A stretch of 39,699 nt of DNA, taken from NCBI GenBank assembly GCA_002387845.1, contig DGLB01000069.1:1-39699 (forward strand). The letters are read 5' to 3'. The notes under the pieces are model-generated. The model had not been told where the DNA came from and searched no databases. It saw nothing but the letters and a program-made list of their open reading frames with translations. Positions 23,680 to 33,179 of the stretch are shown here, piece by piece. Both the position numbers and the translations under genes were made by a program. The DNA is from Stenotrophomonas maltophilia. GTDB taxonomy: Bacteria > Pseudomonadota > Gammaproteobacteria > Xanthomonadales > Xanthomonadaceae. Position 1 is the stretch's first letter; the number at the start of each line of letters is the position of its first letter.

Positions 23680-24357
23680 TCAGTGGTTGTGGTCACGTAG
23701 CTCCAATGCCTCGTACCACTCATTGAACCGTGCTACTTCGCGTAGCTCGCACACGACTTCCCGCAGAGCGGCATTCGAGGTCTGCTGGTAGAGCAAGGGA
23801 GCCAGCGCGTACTGAATGGCTTCGTCTCGGACGTCAGGCAAGTTGACTGTAAGTTCTTCGACAATCGCGTTCCGCTCAACTCCATCAGCGGCCAGTCTGC
23901 AGAGCACCTCGATCGCGTTACCTTGAGTCCAATCATATTGACCAAATGCGATCCGTCGCAGGGCAGGAAGCGCAGGAGCCCCGATGTGGAAGTAGATTTC
24001 GAAGATCGCGAACTGTCGTGCCGCCATCCAGGCTCCCAATCCAGGGAACCTCGACATGAGATCAGTTGGAGGTGTGTGTTCGGCATGGAATAGACCTGCA
24101 AGCTCTTCGATCCGCGCTGCACCGAGATGCCGTGCAGAAGACGCCGCGCGCGAGCCAAACGCGGCGTCATCGAAGCCAGCAACCTCTGCCACCCACCGCA
24201 CCCGGTCATTGGAGGATGGCTCAGCGGCGGTAAACAGCAGATCAGCAGACCGCGGGTGCGTCTGTGATGCACCGGAAGGAGGGCGCGGTGTCTCTGCCTT
24301 AGTCCTGCTTCGTTGCTGCGAAGGGCGGCGACCGAACAATCGATTCAACAGCTTCAT
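23680..24357 (-). CDS. Hypothetical protein, HEAT-like helical C-terminus, lower GC
   Basis: A 225-residue protein that I do not recognise. The basic N-terminus (MKLLNRLFGRRPSQQRSRTK) and a low-complexity Pro/Ser stretch lead to a mainly helical body. ALPALRRIAFGQYDWTQGNA, then AIVEELTVNLPDVRDEAIQY, suggest two or three HEAT-like repeats. There is no signal peptide or membrane segment. The ATG at 24357 has AGGA upstream; a longer frame would run into the tRNA gene and is rejected. A sample of this gene is near 55% GC, visibly below its neighbours. It lies on the 3' side of a tRNA gene, which suggests horizontal acquisition. An immunity protein is one possibility, not shown. Confidence 0.6.
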   Translation of the reverse strand: MKLLNRLFGRRPSQQRSRTKAETPRPPSGASQTHPRSADLLFTAAEPSSNDRVRWVAEVAGFDDAAFGSRAASSARHLGAARIEELAGLFHAEHTPPTDLMSRFPGLGAWMAARQFAIFEIYFHIGAPALPALRRIAFGQYDWTQGNAIEVLCRLAADGVERNAIVEELTVNLPDVRDEAIQYALAPLLYQQTSNAALREVVCELREVARFNEWYEALELRDHNH

Positions 24358-24425
24358 GGACAATCCTGGTCTCTTGCTTGCGGCGATCCGTGCCGACATA
24401 TGCTTGGACACGCCCACCTGCGCGC

Positions 24426-24501
24426 TGGTGGGCCCACCAGGATTCGAACCTGGAACCAAAGGATTATGAGTCCTCTGCTCTAACCGTTGAGCTATAGGCC
24501 C
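24426..24501 (-). tRNA. tRNA-Ile2 (anticodon CAU, lysidine-modified)
   Basis: A complete 76-base cloverleaf with encoded CCA. The acceptor stem is GGGCCTA/TGGGCCC, the D-stem GCTC/GAGC, the anticodon arm GAGGA-CTCATAA-TCCTT and the T-arm CCAGG-TTCGAAT-CCTGG. The anticodon CAT is at 24466-24468. The 8-base D-loop and CTTTGGT region resemble E. coli ileX more than elongator tRNA-Met, so AUA-reading Ile2 is preferred. Elongator Met is the alternative. TilS modification would confirm Ile2. Confidence 0.85.
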
Positions 24502-24567
24502 TTACTGCGTGAAAGTGTAGTGGAGACAGGCCTACTGCCGCCACTGGATCGAACGCCAAGCGGTGCG

Positions 24568-25085
24568 TCAGCCGAAGCGCCGCCCCATTTCCAGGACCCG
24601 TTCGGCGTTCTCTCCGGCCATGTCCGCCAGCACCCTGGACCGCAGCAGCCCAGACCCGGCAACCCGCTCCCAGAAATCTGCAGCCAAGGGTGCCGCGTAT
24701 CGCAGATGAGCAAGCTGACCTGCGCGCTGTGGCGCAACCTGGGCGATCGGGGTTGTCGCTCGCAACACCCCGGTACCCGAGGGGGCCAGCGACATCGGCA
24801 GCATGTCATAGGCCGGTGCCAGCGCGAGAGGCCCCTGATCAACGAGGTGGAATCCAATGTTTCCCTGATGCATGTCGGTGTTCCCGATCAGCCGCCCGAA
24901 GGCATGCAGCCGCGCCATGGCGATAGCAGTGTCCTGGCTGATCCATCGCAGCGCCAGCAACTGCTCGCCTGCCTCGTCCCAGCCGGCGTTGTCACCGACG
25001 AATGCAGAAGACAGGGCCAACAACGACACGAATCCGCGCCGTCCGAGCGTGTCCGGCGAACGGTCAAACCGCTTTACCTCGAGGC
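24568..25085 (-). pseudogene. Truncated HipA/YjjJ-like kinase remnant
   Basis: Only the C-terminal part of a HipA-family serine kinase remains, about 172 residues from LEVKRFDRS to EMGRRFG. It keeps the catalytic loop GRLIGNTDMHQGNIGFH and the metal-binding LAPAYDMLP, as in E. coli YjjJ and HipA. Full-length members have about 440 residues. The open frame continues upstream to 25281, but the added residues are not family-like and cross a GTAG repeat at 25137-25221. The N-terminal half, including the HipA N-lobe and any partner antitoxin HipB, is missing. Probably inactive, though a separately started fragment cannot be excluded. Confidence 0.7.
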
Positions 25086-25136
25086 ATGCGGAAGAGTGGC
25101 CAGGATTGCGGACGCATGCCGGTGAGGATCGGCGAC

Positions 25137-25221
25137 GTAGGGCGGCTTCGCCATGCAATTGGTTGTGTTGGGGTTGTTCGGCATGGAGGGGTTCATGAGG
25201 GCCGGGCAAGCCCGGCGCTAC
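25137..25221. repeat. Paired GTAG palindromic repeat (SMAG-like), one arm degenerate
   Basis: GTAG at 25137-25140 heads a short stem GGCG/CGCC. The canonical opposite element GCCGGGC-AA-GCCCGGC-GCTAC is at 25201-25221. The pair lies between the HipA-like remnant and the rpoD terminator, where the remnant's missing 5' half would be. Confidence 0.6.
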
Positions 25222-25279
25222 GGTCCAGCGGCGTTTCCGCGCAGTCGCGACCGCATCAGGGTCCCAGCGTCCCACCCAC

Positions 25280-25304
25280 AAAAAACCCCGCCGAAGCGGG
25301 GTTT
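25280..25304 (-). terminator. Rho-independent terminator of rpoD
   Basis: On the minus strand AAACCCCGC-TTCG-GCGGGGTTT is a perfect 9-bp stem with a UUCG loop. The 3' arm runs into a T-tract (TTTTTTG). It begins 26 bases after the rpoD stop codon. Confidence 0.93.
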
Positions 25305-25329
25305 CCTGTTTCAGCCCATCAACCCGGTA

Positions 25330-27186
<1,857 letters not shown>

Positions 27187-27230
27187 GTAGTGCTCGCGCC
27201 ACCGGCTGGGAGAGAGGAATAGAACCTAGC

Positions 27231-27239
27231 ATTATACCA
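27231..27239 (-). promoter_or_regulatory. Extended -10 promoter of rpoD
   Basis: On the minus strand TGGTATAAT combines a perfect -10 (27231-27236) with the TG extension at 27238-27239. The expected -35 position reads GGGCAG, a poor match, so recognition should rest on the extended -10. It predicts a leader of about 38 bases. Confidence 0.75.
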
Positions 27240-27277
27240 GCCCAGACCCCTGCCTGCCCGGGCGGTGGTCCCGGGGG

Positions 27278-27718
27278 CTACGGTCTGAGCAGGAAGGTCA
27301 CCGGTCCATCGTTGACCAGGCTGACTACCATATGGGCACCAAAGCGCCCCGTTTCCACCCCTGAAGCGTGCTTTTGTCGGCAGATATCCACCAATCGGTT
27401 GAATCCACGTTCAGCCTCGGCCGGCGGGGCCGCCGTGCTGAACCCTGGCCGCGTGCCGCTGCGGGTGTCGGCCGCCAGCGTGAACTGGCTCACCAGCAGC
27501 AGGCCGCCCCCTGTATCCCCCAATGAGCGGTTCATTTTTCCGTCCTCATCGGCAAACACACGGTAACCAAGGAGGCGATCGGCCATGCGGGCGATCTGCG
27601 CCTCGGTGTCGCCCGGCTCCATGCCCACCAGGGCCAGCAGGCCCGGCCCGATCTGGCCGACCACGGCATCGTCGACGGTGACGCTGGCCTGGGTGACGCG
27701 CTGGATGAGAACAAGCAT
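27278..27718 (-). CDS. dtd: D-aminoacyl-tRNA deacylase
   Basis: A 146-residue dimeric enzyme that hydrolyses D-amino acids (for example D-Tyr) and mischarged Gly from tRNA. The family motifs are SQFTLAADTRSGTRPGF (with the SQFTL core) and the C-terminal NDGPVTFLL containing the Gly-cisPro GPVT motif. It has full length and a normal start ATG at 27718. It is upstream of rpoD with 91 bases between, and divergent from the acyltransferase at 27815. The stop TAG sits within a GTAG sequence followed by a GC-rich inverted repeat. Confidence 0.96.
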   Translation of the reverse strand: MLVLIQRVTQASVTVDDAVVGQIGPGLLALVGMEPGDTEAQIARMADRLLGYRVFADEDGKMNRSLGDTGGGLLLVSQFTLAADTRSGTRPGFSTAAPPAEAERGFNRLVDICRQKHASGVETGRFGAHMVVSLVNDGPVTFLLRP

Positions 27719-27814
27719 GGCGGGCTTCTGCAGCGGGAAAGGCCGCCTACCTTAGTGGCTGCCGGGCGCGCCGCCCAGCCCGGCTGTCGCCTTCACCGGC
27801 TAGACTCTGCCCCG

Positions 27815-28732
27815 ATGAAACCGCAAACCACCGCCCGCCTGGCCTATCGCGCCGCTGCCCTGTTCACCCGCCTGCCCTGGTCCTGGCTGCGCGCCTTCGC
27901 CCATGCCCTGGCGTGGCTGTGGATCCGCCTGAACGCCCGCGAGAGCCGGGTTACCCGGCGCAACCTGGAGCTGGCCTACCCGGAGCTGGGCGAGGCACAA
28001 CGCAGCGTGCTGCATCGCGACCTGCTGCGCTCCACCGCGCTGCAGGCGGTGGAAACGCTGCGGCTGTGGACCCGTCCGCGCGAGCAGAACCTGGCGCTGC
28101 TGCGTGAGCGCCACGGCGAGGCGCTGTACGACGCGGCCCTGGCCAGCGGCAAGGGCGTGATCGTCGCGGCCCCGCACTACGGCAACTGGGAGCTGCTGAA
28201 CCAGTGGCTGGCCTCGCGCGGGCCGATCGCCATTGTCTACAAGGCCCCGGAAGAAGCCGTGGGCGATGCCTTCCTGCAACTGGTCCGCGGCGGCAGCAAC
28301 GTGCAGCAGGTGCGTGCCGAAGGCCCGGCAGTGCGGCAGCTGTTCAAGGTGCTCAAGGACGGCGGAGCCACCGGCATCCTGCCCGACCAGCAGCCCAAGG
28401 CCGGCGACGGCGTGTTTGCGCCGTTCTTCGGGGTGGAGGCGCTGACCATGACCCTGGTCAACCGGCTGGCCGAGCGCACCGGGGCGACGGTGCTGTACGG
28501 CTGGTGCGAGCGCATCGGCCCGGACATGCAGTTCGCCCTGCACATCGAGCCGGCGGCCCCTGGCGTGGCCGACCCGGACCCGCGCACCGCCGCCAGCGTG
28601 CTCAATGCCGGCATCGAGCGCATTGCCCGCCGCGACCCCGCCCAGTACCAGTGGACCTACAAGCGCTATACCCTGCGCCCGCCGGAATCGGGCGAGGTTG
28701 ATCCCTATGCCACCGAGCAGCACCCGCACTGA
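27815..28732 (+). CDS. LpxL/HtrB-type lipid A acyltransferase
   Basis: A 305-residue inner-membrane protein of the lysophospholipid acyltransferase family that adds a secondary acyl chain to lipid A. The N-terminal hydrophobic anchor is about residues 10-35 (WLRAFAHALAWLWI). The active-site HX4E is in APHYGNWEL. The family segments KDGGATGILPDQQPKAGDGVFAPFFG and PAQYQWTYKRY follow. ATG at 27815 starts the family-like sequence; the frame is open from 27755 but the extension is GC-random. No clear ribosome site precedes it. LpxL or LpxM (HtrB or MsbB) cannot be told apart here. The RibA gene follows 66 bases later. Confidence 0.88.
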   Translation: MKPQTTARLAYRAAALFTRLPWSWLRAFAHALAWLWIRLNARESRVTRRNLELAYPELGEAQRSVLHRDLLRSTALQAVETLRLWTRPREQNLALLRERHGEALYDAALASGKGVIVAAPHYGNWELLNQWLASRGPIAIVYKAPEEAVGDAFLQLVRGGSNVQQVRAEGPAVRQLFKVLKDGGATGILPDQQPKAGDGVFAPFFGVEALTMTLVNRLAERTGATVLYGWCERIGPDMQFALHIEPAAPGVADPDPRTAASVLNAGIERIARRDPAQYQWTYKRYTLRPPESGEVDPYATEQHPH

Positions 28733-28798
28733 GCGCGACACTGTGTCACGCCGCATTTGATTGAATCGGGGCGATCCGGCCCCACTGTGAACCCCACG

Positions 28799-29935
28799 AT
28801 GTCCCCCACGGCCCCCGTCATGTCTTCAGCTGCTTCTTCTCCCTTTGGCGACCCCTCGGCGATCCGCTGCGAGCGCGCGGTGGCCGAACTGCGCGCCGGG
28901 CGCCCGGTGCTGATCGACGACGGCCAGGGCCAGCGGCTGGCGTTCATCGCCCTGGACAGCAGCACCCGCAGCAGCTACCGCACCTTTGCGGACGTGGCCG
29001 CAGGGCAGCACTACCTGTTCCTCACCGCCACCCGCGCGCGCGTGCTGGGCGTGCAGGCCGAACACGGCGCACGCGTGCCGCTGGCCGGCATCGACTTCGA
29101 TGCCCTGCCCTCGCTGAGCTACCTGCGCGAGGCGGTGCCGATGCCCCCGGGCTGGAGCGCCGGCCAGGCCCTGGATGCCGGCGCGGTGGAAGTGGCGCGG
29201 CTGGGCCTGCTGCTGCCCGCCATGGTCGGCGTGATGCTGGCGCCGGGCGATACCCGCTTTGACAGCTGCGCGCAGGTCTCGCTGTGCGACCTGCAGCAGG
29301 GAGCCGAACAGGCCGCCCACGCCTATGAGCTGGTGGCGCGGTCGCCGGTGCCGCTGCGCGACGTGGGCATGACTGAATTTGCCGTGTTCCGCGGCGGCGT
29401 GGCGCAGCGCGACCAGGTCGCGATCATCGTCGGTACGCCCGACCTCGGCGCCGTGGTGCCGGTGCGGGTGCACTCCTCGTGCCTGACCGGCGACCTGTTC
29501 GGCTCGCTCAAGTGCGACTGCGGCGACCAGCTGCGGCGTGGCCTGCGCAAGCTCAAGGAACTGGGTGGTGGCATCCTGCTGTACCTGGACCAGGAAGGCC
29601 GCGGCACCGGCATCGCCGCCAAGATGCGCGCCTACGGCTACCAGCATGACGGCCTGGACACCATTGATGCCGACGCCCAGCTGGGCTTCGGGGCCGATGA
29701 GCGCCGCTATGGCAGCGCGGTGGCCATGCTGCAGGGCTTGGGCGTCAGCCGCGTGCAGTTGCTCAGCAACAACCCGACCAAGGCCCAACGCCTTCGTCAT
29801 GCCGGCATTGACGTGGTGGAGTGCGTGCCGGTGACCGGCGACATCACCGCCGAAAACGAGCACTACCTGCGCACCAAGGCCGAACGCGCCGGCCACCTGC
29901 TGGATGTGGACGCGCTGATCCAGGCCGCGCAATAG
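28799..29935 (+). CDS. ribA: GTP cyclohydrolase II with degenerate RibB-like N-terminal domain
   Basis: A 378-residue protein. The C-terminal half (about 190-378) is GTP cyclohydrolase II, opening GTP in riboflavin synthesis: zinc ligands in HSSCLTGDLFGSLKCDCG, active-site YLDQEGRGTGIAAK and LLSNNPTK. The N-terminal half aligns in position with dihydroxybutanone phosphate synthase (RibB), but its acidic DRENEGD metal motif is absent; the matching region reads LIDDGQGQRLAFIALDSSTR. That half is probably inactive. Start is uncertain: ATG at 28799 and at 28820 both lack ribosome sites. A second, operon-encoded RibBA is usual in related genomes, so this may be a paralogue. Confidence 0.85.
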   Translation: MSPTAPVMSSAASSPFGDPSAIRCERAVAELRAGRPVLIDDGQGQRLAFIALDSSTRSSYRTFADVAAGQHYLFLTATRARVLGVQAEHGARVPLAGIDFDALPSLSYLREAVPMPPGWSAGQALDAGAVEVARLGLLLPAMVGVMLAPGDTRFDSCAQVSLCDLQQGAEQAAHAYELVARSPVPLRDVGMTEFAVFRGGVAQRDQVAIIVGTPDLGAVVPVRVHSSCLTGDLFGSLKCDCGDQLRRGLRKLKELGGGILLYLDQEGRGTGIAAKMRAYGYQHDGLDTIDADAQLGFGADERRYGSAVAMLQGLGVSRVQLLSNNPTKAQRLRHAGIDVVECVPVTGDITAENEHYLRTKAERAGHLLDVDALIQAAQ

Positions 29936-30023
29936 CGCGGCGCAACCTGCTACCGTCTGCGCCACGGGCGCGGCGCTGCTTTCCTCCGGGCCCGGCCTGT
30001 TCCATCTGCTGCCGAGCTCCGCC

Positions 30024-30563
30024 GTGATCGACGACGCCTCCACTGCCCCGCCCCTTTCCGTTCCGCCGGAACTGCCGCCTGCACTACCCCCCGATCCGGG
30101 CTGGCAACGGCTGCCGCTGCGCGCGGCCAGCATGGCCGCCGTGGGCAGCGCGGTCACCGCCACCGTGCTGGTTGGCGGAGCCCTGGGCGTGCCGTGGGTG
30201 ATGCTGCGCCTGCCCCTGCCCGGCTGGGCGGTGATCGCCCTGGTGATCGCCGCCGCCCTGCTCGGGGCCGGCTTCGGCTTCCGCCGCCAGCGCCGCACCT
30301 GGTGGCGGCTGGATGCGCTGGGGCTGGGCGTGCGCCGTGACCTGATGTGGCAGCTGGACACCCGGGTGCCCCTTTCGCGCGTGCAGCACCTGGACCTGCG
30401 CCGCGGACCGATCGAGCGCGCCGCCAACCTCGCCACGCTGGTGGTGCACACCGCCGGCAGCCGTTTCAGCGCGGTGACCCTGAGCGGGCTGGACCACACC
30501 GATGCCGAGCGCCTGCGCGACACCCTGGGCCGCCAGCTGGACCAGGACGACGACGCCCTGTGA
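30024..30563 (+). CDS. PH (bPH2/DUF304) domain membrane protein, YdbS-like
   Basis: A 179-residue inner-membrane protein. A Pro-rich N-terminus is followed by two membrane segments (about 38-85). A cytosolic bacterial PH domain then carries RRTWWRLDALGLGVRRDLMW, VPLSRVQHLDLRRGPIERAA and NLATLVVHTAG, which are characteristic. In Bacillus YdbS works with YdbT; together they affect resistance to membrane-active compounds. GTG at 30024 is taken as start. The stop overlaps the next gene's GTG in GTGA, so the two are coupled. Confidence 0.82.
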   Translation: MIDDASTAPPLSVPPELPPALPPDPGWQRLPLRAASMAAVGSAVTATVLVGGALGVPWVMLRLPLPGWAVIALVIAAALLGAGFGFRRQRRTWWRLDALGLGVRRDLMWQLDTRVPLSRVQHLDLRRGPIERAANLATLVVHTAGSRFSAVTLSGLDHTDAERLRDTLGRQLDQDDDAL

Positions 30564-32119
30564 GCACCTTGCCCCAGGACACGCTACCCCAGGGCACGCT
30601 GCCCCCGGTTGCGCCGGCCCCGGACGAGCGCCTGCACCCCTGGTCGTGGCTGTTCGTGATGCTGATGCAGCTGCGCCAGTTCCTGCTGCCGCTGGTGGCA
30701 CTGCTGGTCTTCGGCGGGCGTGGTGATCGCGATGAGATGTGGGGCTACCTGACCACGCTGATCGTGATTGCGGTGCTGGTGGCGATCTCGATCCTGCAGT
30801 ACCTGACCTACCGCTATCACATCGGCGACGACGCGATCAGCGTGCGCAGCGGGATCATCGCGCGCAACCGCCGCGAGATTCCGTTCGCGCGCATCCACAA
30901 CGTGGTGGTCCACCAGAATCCGCTGCACCGGCTGTTCGGGGTAGCCGAGCTGCGCCTGGAATCGGCCGGTGGGCACCGCCCGGAAGCGGAGATGCGCGTG
31001 CTCAAACTGTCCCAGGCGCTGGCGCTGGAACAGCTGGTGCGGCAGCGCGGGCAGCAACCGCCGCCGCTGCCCGATGCACCGGGTGACGCCACCGCATCGC
31101 ATGCCAGTGCGTCGACGGCCCTGCCGCCCTCGGTGCTGCTGCAGTTGAACAGCCGCGACGTGCTGCGGATCGGGCTGCTGTCCAACCGCGGCTGGGTAGC
31201 GGTGCTGGCCGCCTGGGGTGCGTCCTACCAGTTCTTCCCGCGCGGCTACGTCAGCGATGCAGTGGAGCACCATGGCCGCGAGGTCTTCGGCTATGCCAGC
31301 CACCTGCACCCGGCCACCTGGGTCTGGGTGGTGGCCGCCGTGTTCACGGTGGGCGGCTTCTGGCTGTTGCTTCGCCTGCTGTCGGTGGTGCTGGCGCTGC
31401 TGCGTTACCACGGCTTCCAGCTCACCGAGCATGAGCGCCGTCTCACGGTGTCCAGTGGCCTGCTCACCCGCATGCGCACCAGCGTGGCGCGCCGGCGGAT
31501 CCAGGCCTGGACGCTGCGCGAAACCGCCCTGCAACGCTGGGTGGGCCGCCGCCAGCTGCGCATCGACAATGCCGCCGGGGTGGGCTCGGACGACGACGGC
31601 CGGGACCTGCGCGAGCTGGCCCCGCTGGCGACGCCAGCGGCCTGCGACGCGCTGCTGCAACACCTGCTGCCGCGGCTGCAGTGGCCGCCGCCGCGTTGGC
31701 AGGGTGTGGCACGGCGTGGCTGGGGGCGGCTCTGCCTGCCGGCGCTGGGGATCGTGCCGCTGCTGAGTGTGGGTGCCGTGTTCGAGGTGGGGCCTTGGGG
31801 AGCGTTGCTGCTGGCCTGGCTGCCGTGGTCGGCGTTCCGCGCCAGGCGCGAGATCGCGCGGATGGGGTATCACCTGGACGGGGATTACGTGGCCGTGCGA
31901 GGTGGCTGGTGGACGCGCTGGTGGCGGCTGGCCGAGCTGGACAAGCTGCAGTCGCTGCGGTTGTCGCGCTCGCCGCTGGACCGGCTGCTGGGAACCGCCA
32001 GCGTGTGGTTGGATACCGCCGGGGCCGGTGGCAGCATTGCGCTGCGGTTACGGTTCCTGCCGGAACCGGAAGCGCAGGCGGTGCTGGAGCGGTTGAACAG
32101 GGCGCTGGCGCGGCGCTGA
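30560..32119 (+). CDS. PH (bPH2/DUF304) domain membrane protein, YdbT-like
   Basis: A 519-residue inner-membrane protein with about six membrane segments in pairs. Three bPH2 domains follow them: near 85-160 (IIARNRREIPFARIHNVVVH, then LHRLFGVAELRLESAGG), 280-380 and 430-515 (LDGDYVAVRGGWWTRWWRLA, then DRLLGTASVWLDTAG). Each PH domain has the basic-loop plus LG-x-A motif. GTG at 30560 overlaps the YdbS stop; the frame is open further upstream, but that would overlap the YdbS coding sequence. Biochemical function is not known. Confidence 0.83.
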   Translation: MSTLPQDTLPQGTLPPVAPAPDERLHPWSWLFVMLMQLRQFLLPLVALLVFGGRGDRDEMWGYLTTLIVIAVLVAISILQYLTYRYHIGDDAISVRSGIIARNRREIPFARIHNVVVHQNPLHRLFGVAELRLESAGGHRPEAEMRVLKLSQALALEQLVRQRGQQPPPLPDAPGDATASHASASTALPPSVLLQLNSRDVLRIGLLSNRGWVAVLAAWGASYQFFPRGYVSDAVEHHGREVFGYASHLHPATWVWVVAAVFTVGGFWLLLRLLSVVLALLRYHGFQLTEHERRLTVSSGLLTRMRTSVARRRIQAWTLRETALQRWVGRRQLRIDNAAGVGSDDDGRDLRELAPLATPAACDALLQHLLPRLQWPPPRWQGVARRGWGRLCLPALGIVPLLSVGAVFEVGPWGALLLAWLPWSAFRARREIARMGYHLDGDYVAVRGGWWTRWWRLAELDKLQSLRLSRSPLDRLLGTASVWLDTAGAGGSIALRLRFLPEPEAQAVLERLNRALARR

Positions 32120-32131
32120 CGATCAGCGCCG
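32111..32131. terminator. Symmetric hairpin spanning two convergent stop codons
   Basis: CGGCGCTGA pairs perfectly with TCAGCGCCG around a CGA loop. The TGA of the YdbT gene (32117-32119) and the stop of the convergent transferase (TCA, 32123-32125) are the inner stem ends. Being symmetrical it could act on both strands. There is no U-run. Confidence 0.45.
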
Positions 32132-33178
32132 TGAAGGTCCCCAGTACCCGAGATCCTTCCGGATCTGCAGCCCGCGTGTCCACGCCCCGAACGGCTTGCG
32201 CTTGAGCACTCCCAGCTTGCCCGCCAGGAAGTCCTCGGTGGCGGCCATCACCCGTTCGCTGGAACGCCCGTCGCGGTACGGATGGATGTCATCGGCATAA
32301 CGGCGGATCTCGGCCATCAGCGCCGGTTCCGGGTCCAGCGCGCGTGCCAGCATCGCCGGCAGCGCCTCGGGGTCGTCGAAATCGATCATGTGGGGCTGCG
32401 GCACGCGGTTGCGGAAGGTCACCACCGGTTTGTGCTGCACGACGAACTCGGACACGATCGAGGAGGTGTCCGACACCAGCACGTCAGCGGCGCGCTGTGC
32501 GGCCATCACCTGCTCGGGCTCGATGAAGGCGGCGTTGGCTCCGGCCAGCGCACGGTACTGCGCGAACAGCGCCTCGCTGCACTTCGGGTGCAGGGTCAAC
32601 AGCCAGTAACGTTCACCGCGGGCGATGTCAGCGGCGATCGGGTCAAGCAGATGCGGGGCGGCACTCAGGCGCTCGGTGAAGGTGGAGCCGAACAGAATCA
32701 CCGGCCGTCCGGCCGCCGGCGCGCGCAACGCCGCGCTGGCCCCGCCATCGTCGCGGAACAGCGGGTCCAGCTTCGGCCAGCCGGTCTGGGCCACGGCAAA
32801 GTGCCCCTCGCGCGCGGCCAGCTCCTGGAACGGTGCGGTCGTGGCCGGCCCCTGGGTGCAGTACAGATCGAACAGGCCGCGCACACGGAAATGGCCGCGG
32901 GCGCTGTCCCGCTTCTGCACATTGAAGCCATGGAACACCTGCACCTTGGCCCCGGCGATGAACGGCGGCACCCAGTTGGCGGCACTGAACACCGCCCGCG
33001 GACGCAGCGCCAGCGCCTGCTTCAGGCTCACATTGGGCACGCCCGGCAGCTGCGCGCCGGCTGCGCCGTCTTCAAACCAGGCGGACACCGAGTGCCCGGA
33101 CGCGTGCAACGCCTGCGCCAGTGGGGCGAGAATAGGCAGCGCATAGCGCTCCGTCGCAAACAGCAGGTACTCAGCCAT
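32123..33178 (-). CDS. CDP-glycerol glycerophosphotransferase-like protein
   Basis: A 351-residue cytosolic transferase of the Glyphos_transf (TagB/TagF) type. It has the VFHGFNVQKR active-site histidine region, LLTLHPKCSE and the nucleotide-binding VLVSDTSSIVSEFVVQHKPVV. In Gram-positives this family builds teichoic acids; in Gram-negatives members decorate LPS core or surface glycan, which fits the neighbouring glycosyltransferases. ATG at 33178 is preferred over the adjacent ATG at 33181 because GGAGG lies five bases upstream. The start codons of this and the divergent GT2 gene overlap. Donor and acceptor are unknown. Confidence 0.82.
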   Translation of the reverse strand: MAEYLLFATERYALPILAPLAQALHASGHSVSAWFEDGAAGAQLPGVPNVSLKQALALRPRAVFSAANWVPPFIAGAKVQVFHGFNVQKRDSARGHFRVRGLFDLYCTQGPATTAPFQELAAREGHFAVAQTGWPKLDPLFRDDGGASAALRAPAAGRPVILFGSTFTERLSAAPHLLDPIAADIARGERYWLLTLHPKCSEALFAQYRALAGANAAFIEPEQVMAAQRAADVLVSDTSSIVSEFVVQHKPVVTFRNRVPQPHMIDFDDPEALPAMLARALDPEPALMAEIRRYADDIHPYRDGRSSERVMAATEDFLAGKLGVLKRKPFGAWTRGLQIRKDLGYWGPSRR

Positions 33179-33179
33179 C

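Noticed and set aside
22607..23791. Rightward 394-codon frame opposite the alpha/beta hydrolase
   Set aside because: The hydrolase strand has a full catalytic triad, signal peptide and ribosome site; the opposite frame has none.
24426..24501. Genomic-island boundary at the tRNA
   Set aside because: No integrase gene and no direct repeat of the tRNA 3' end was seen near 23590-23680, so an island is not claimed beyond the odd gene.
27257..27281. A further GTAG repeat at the dtd stop codon
   Set aside because: GTAG is followed by CCCGGG inverted arms, but the stem and loop do not match the other elements, and the TAG is the natural stop at normal protein length.
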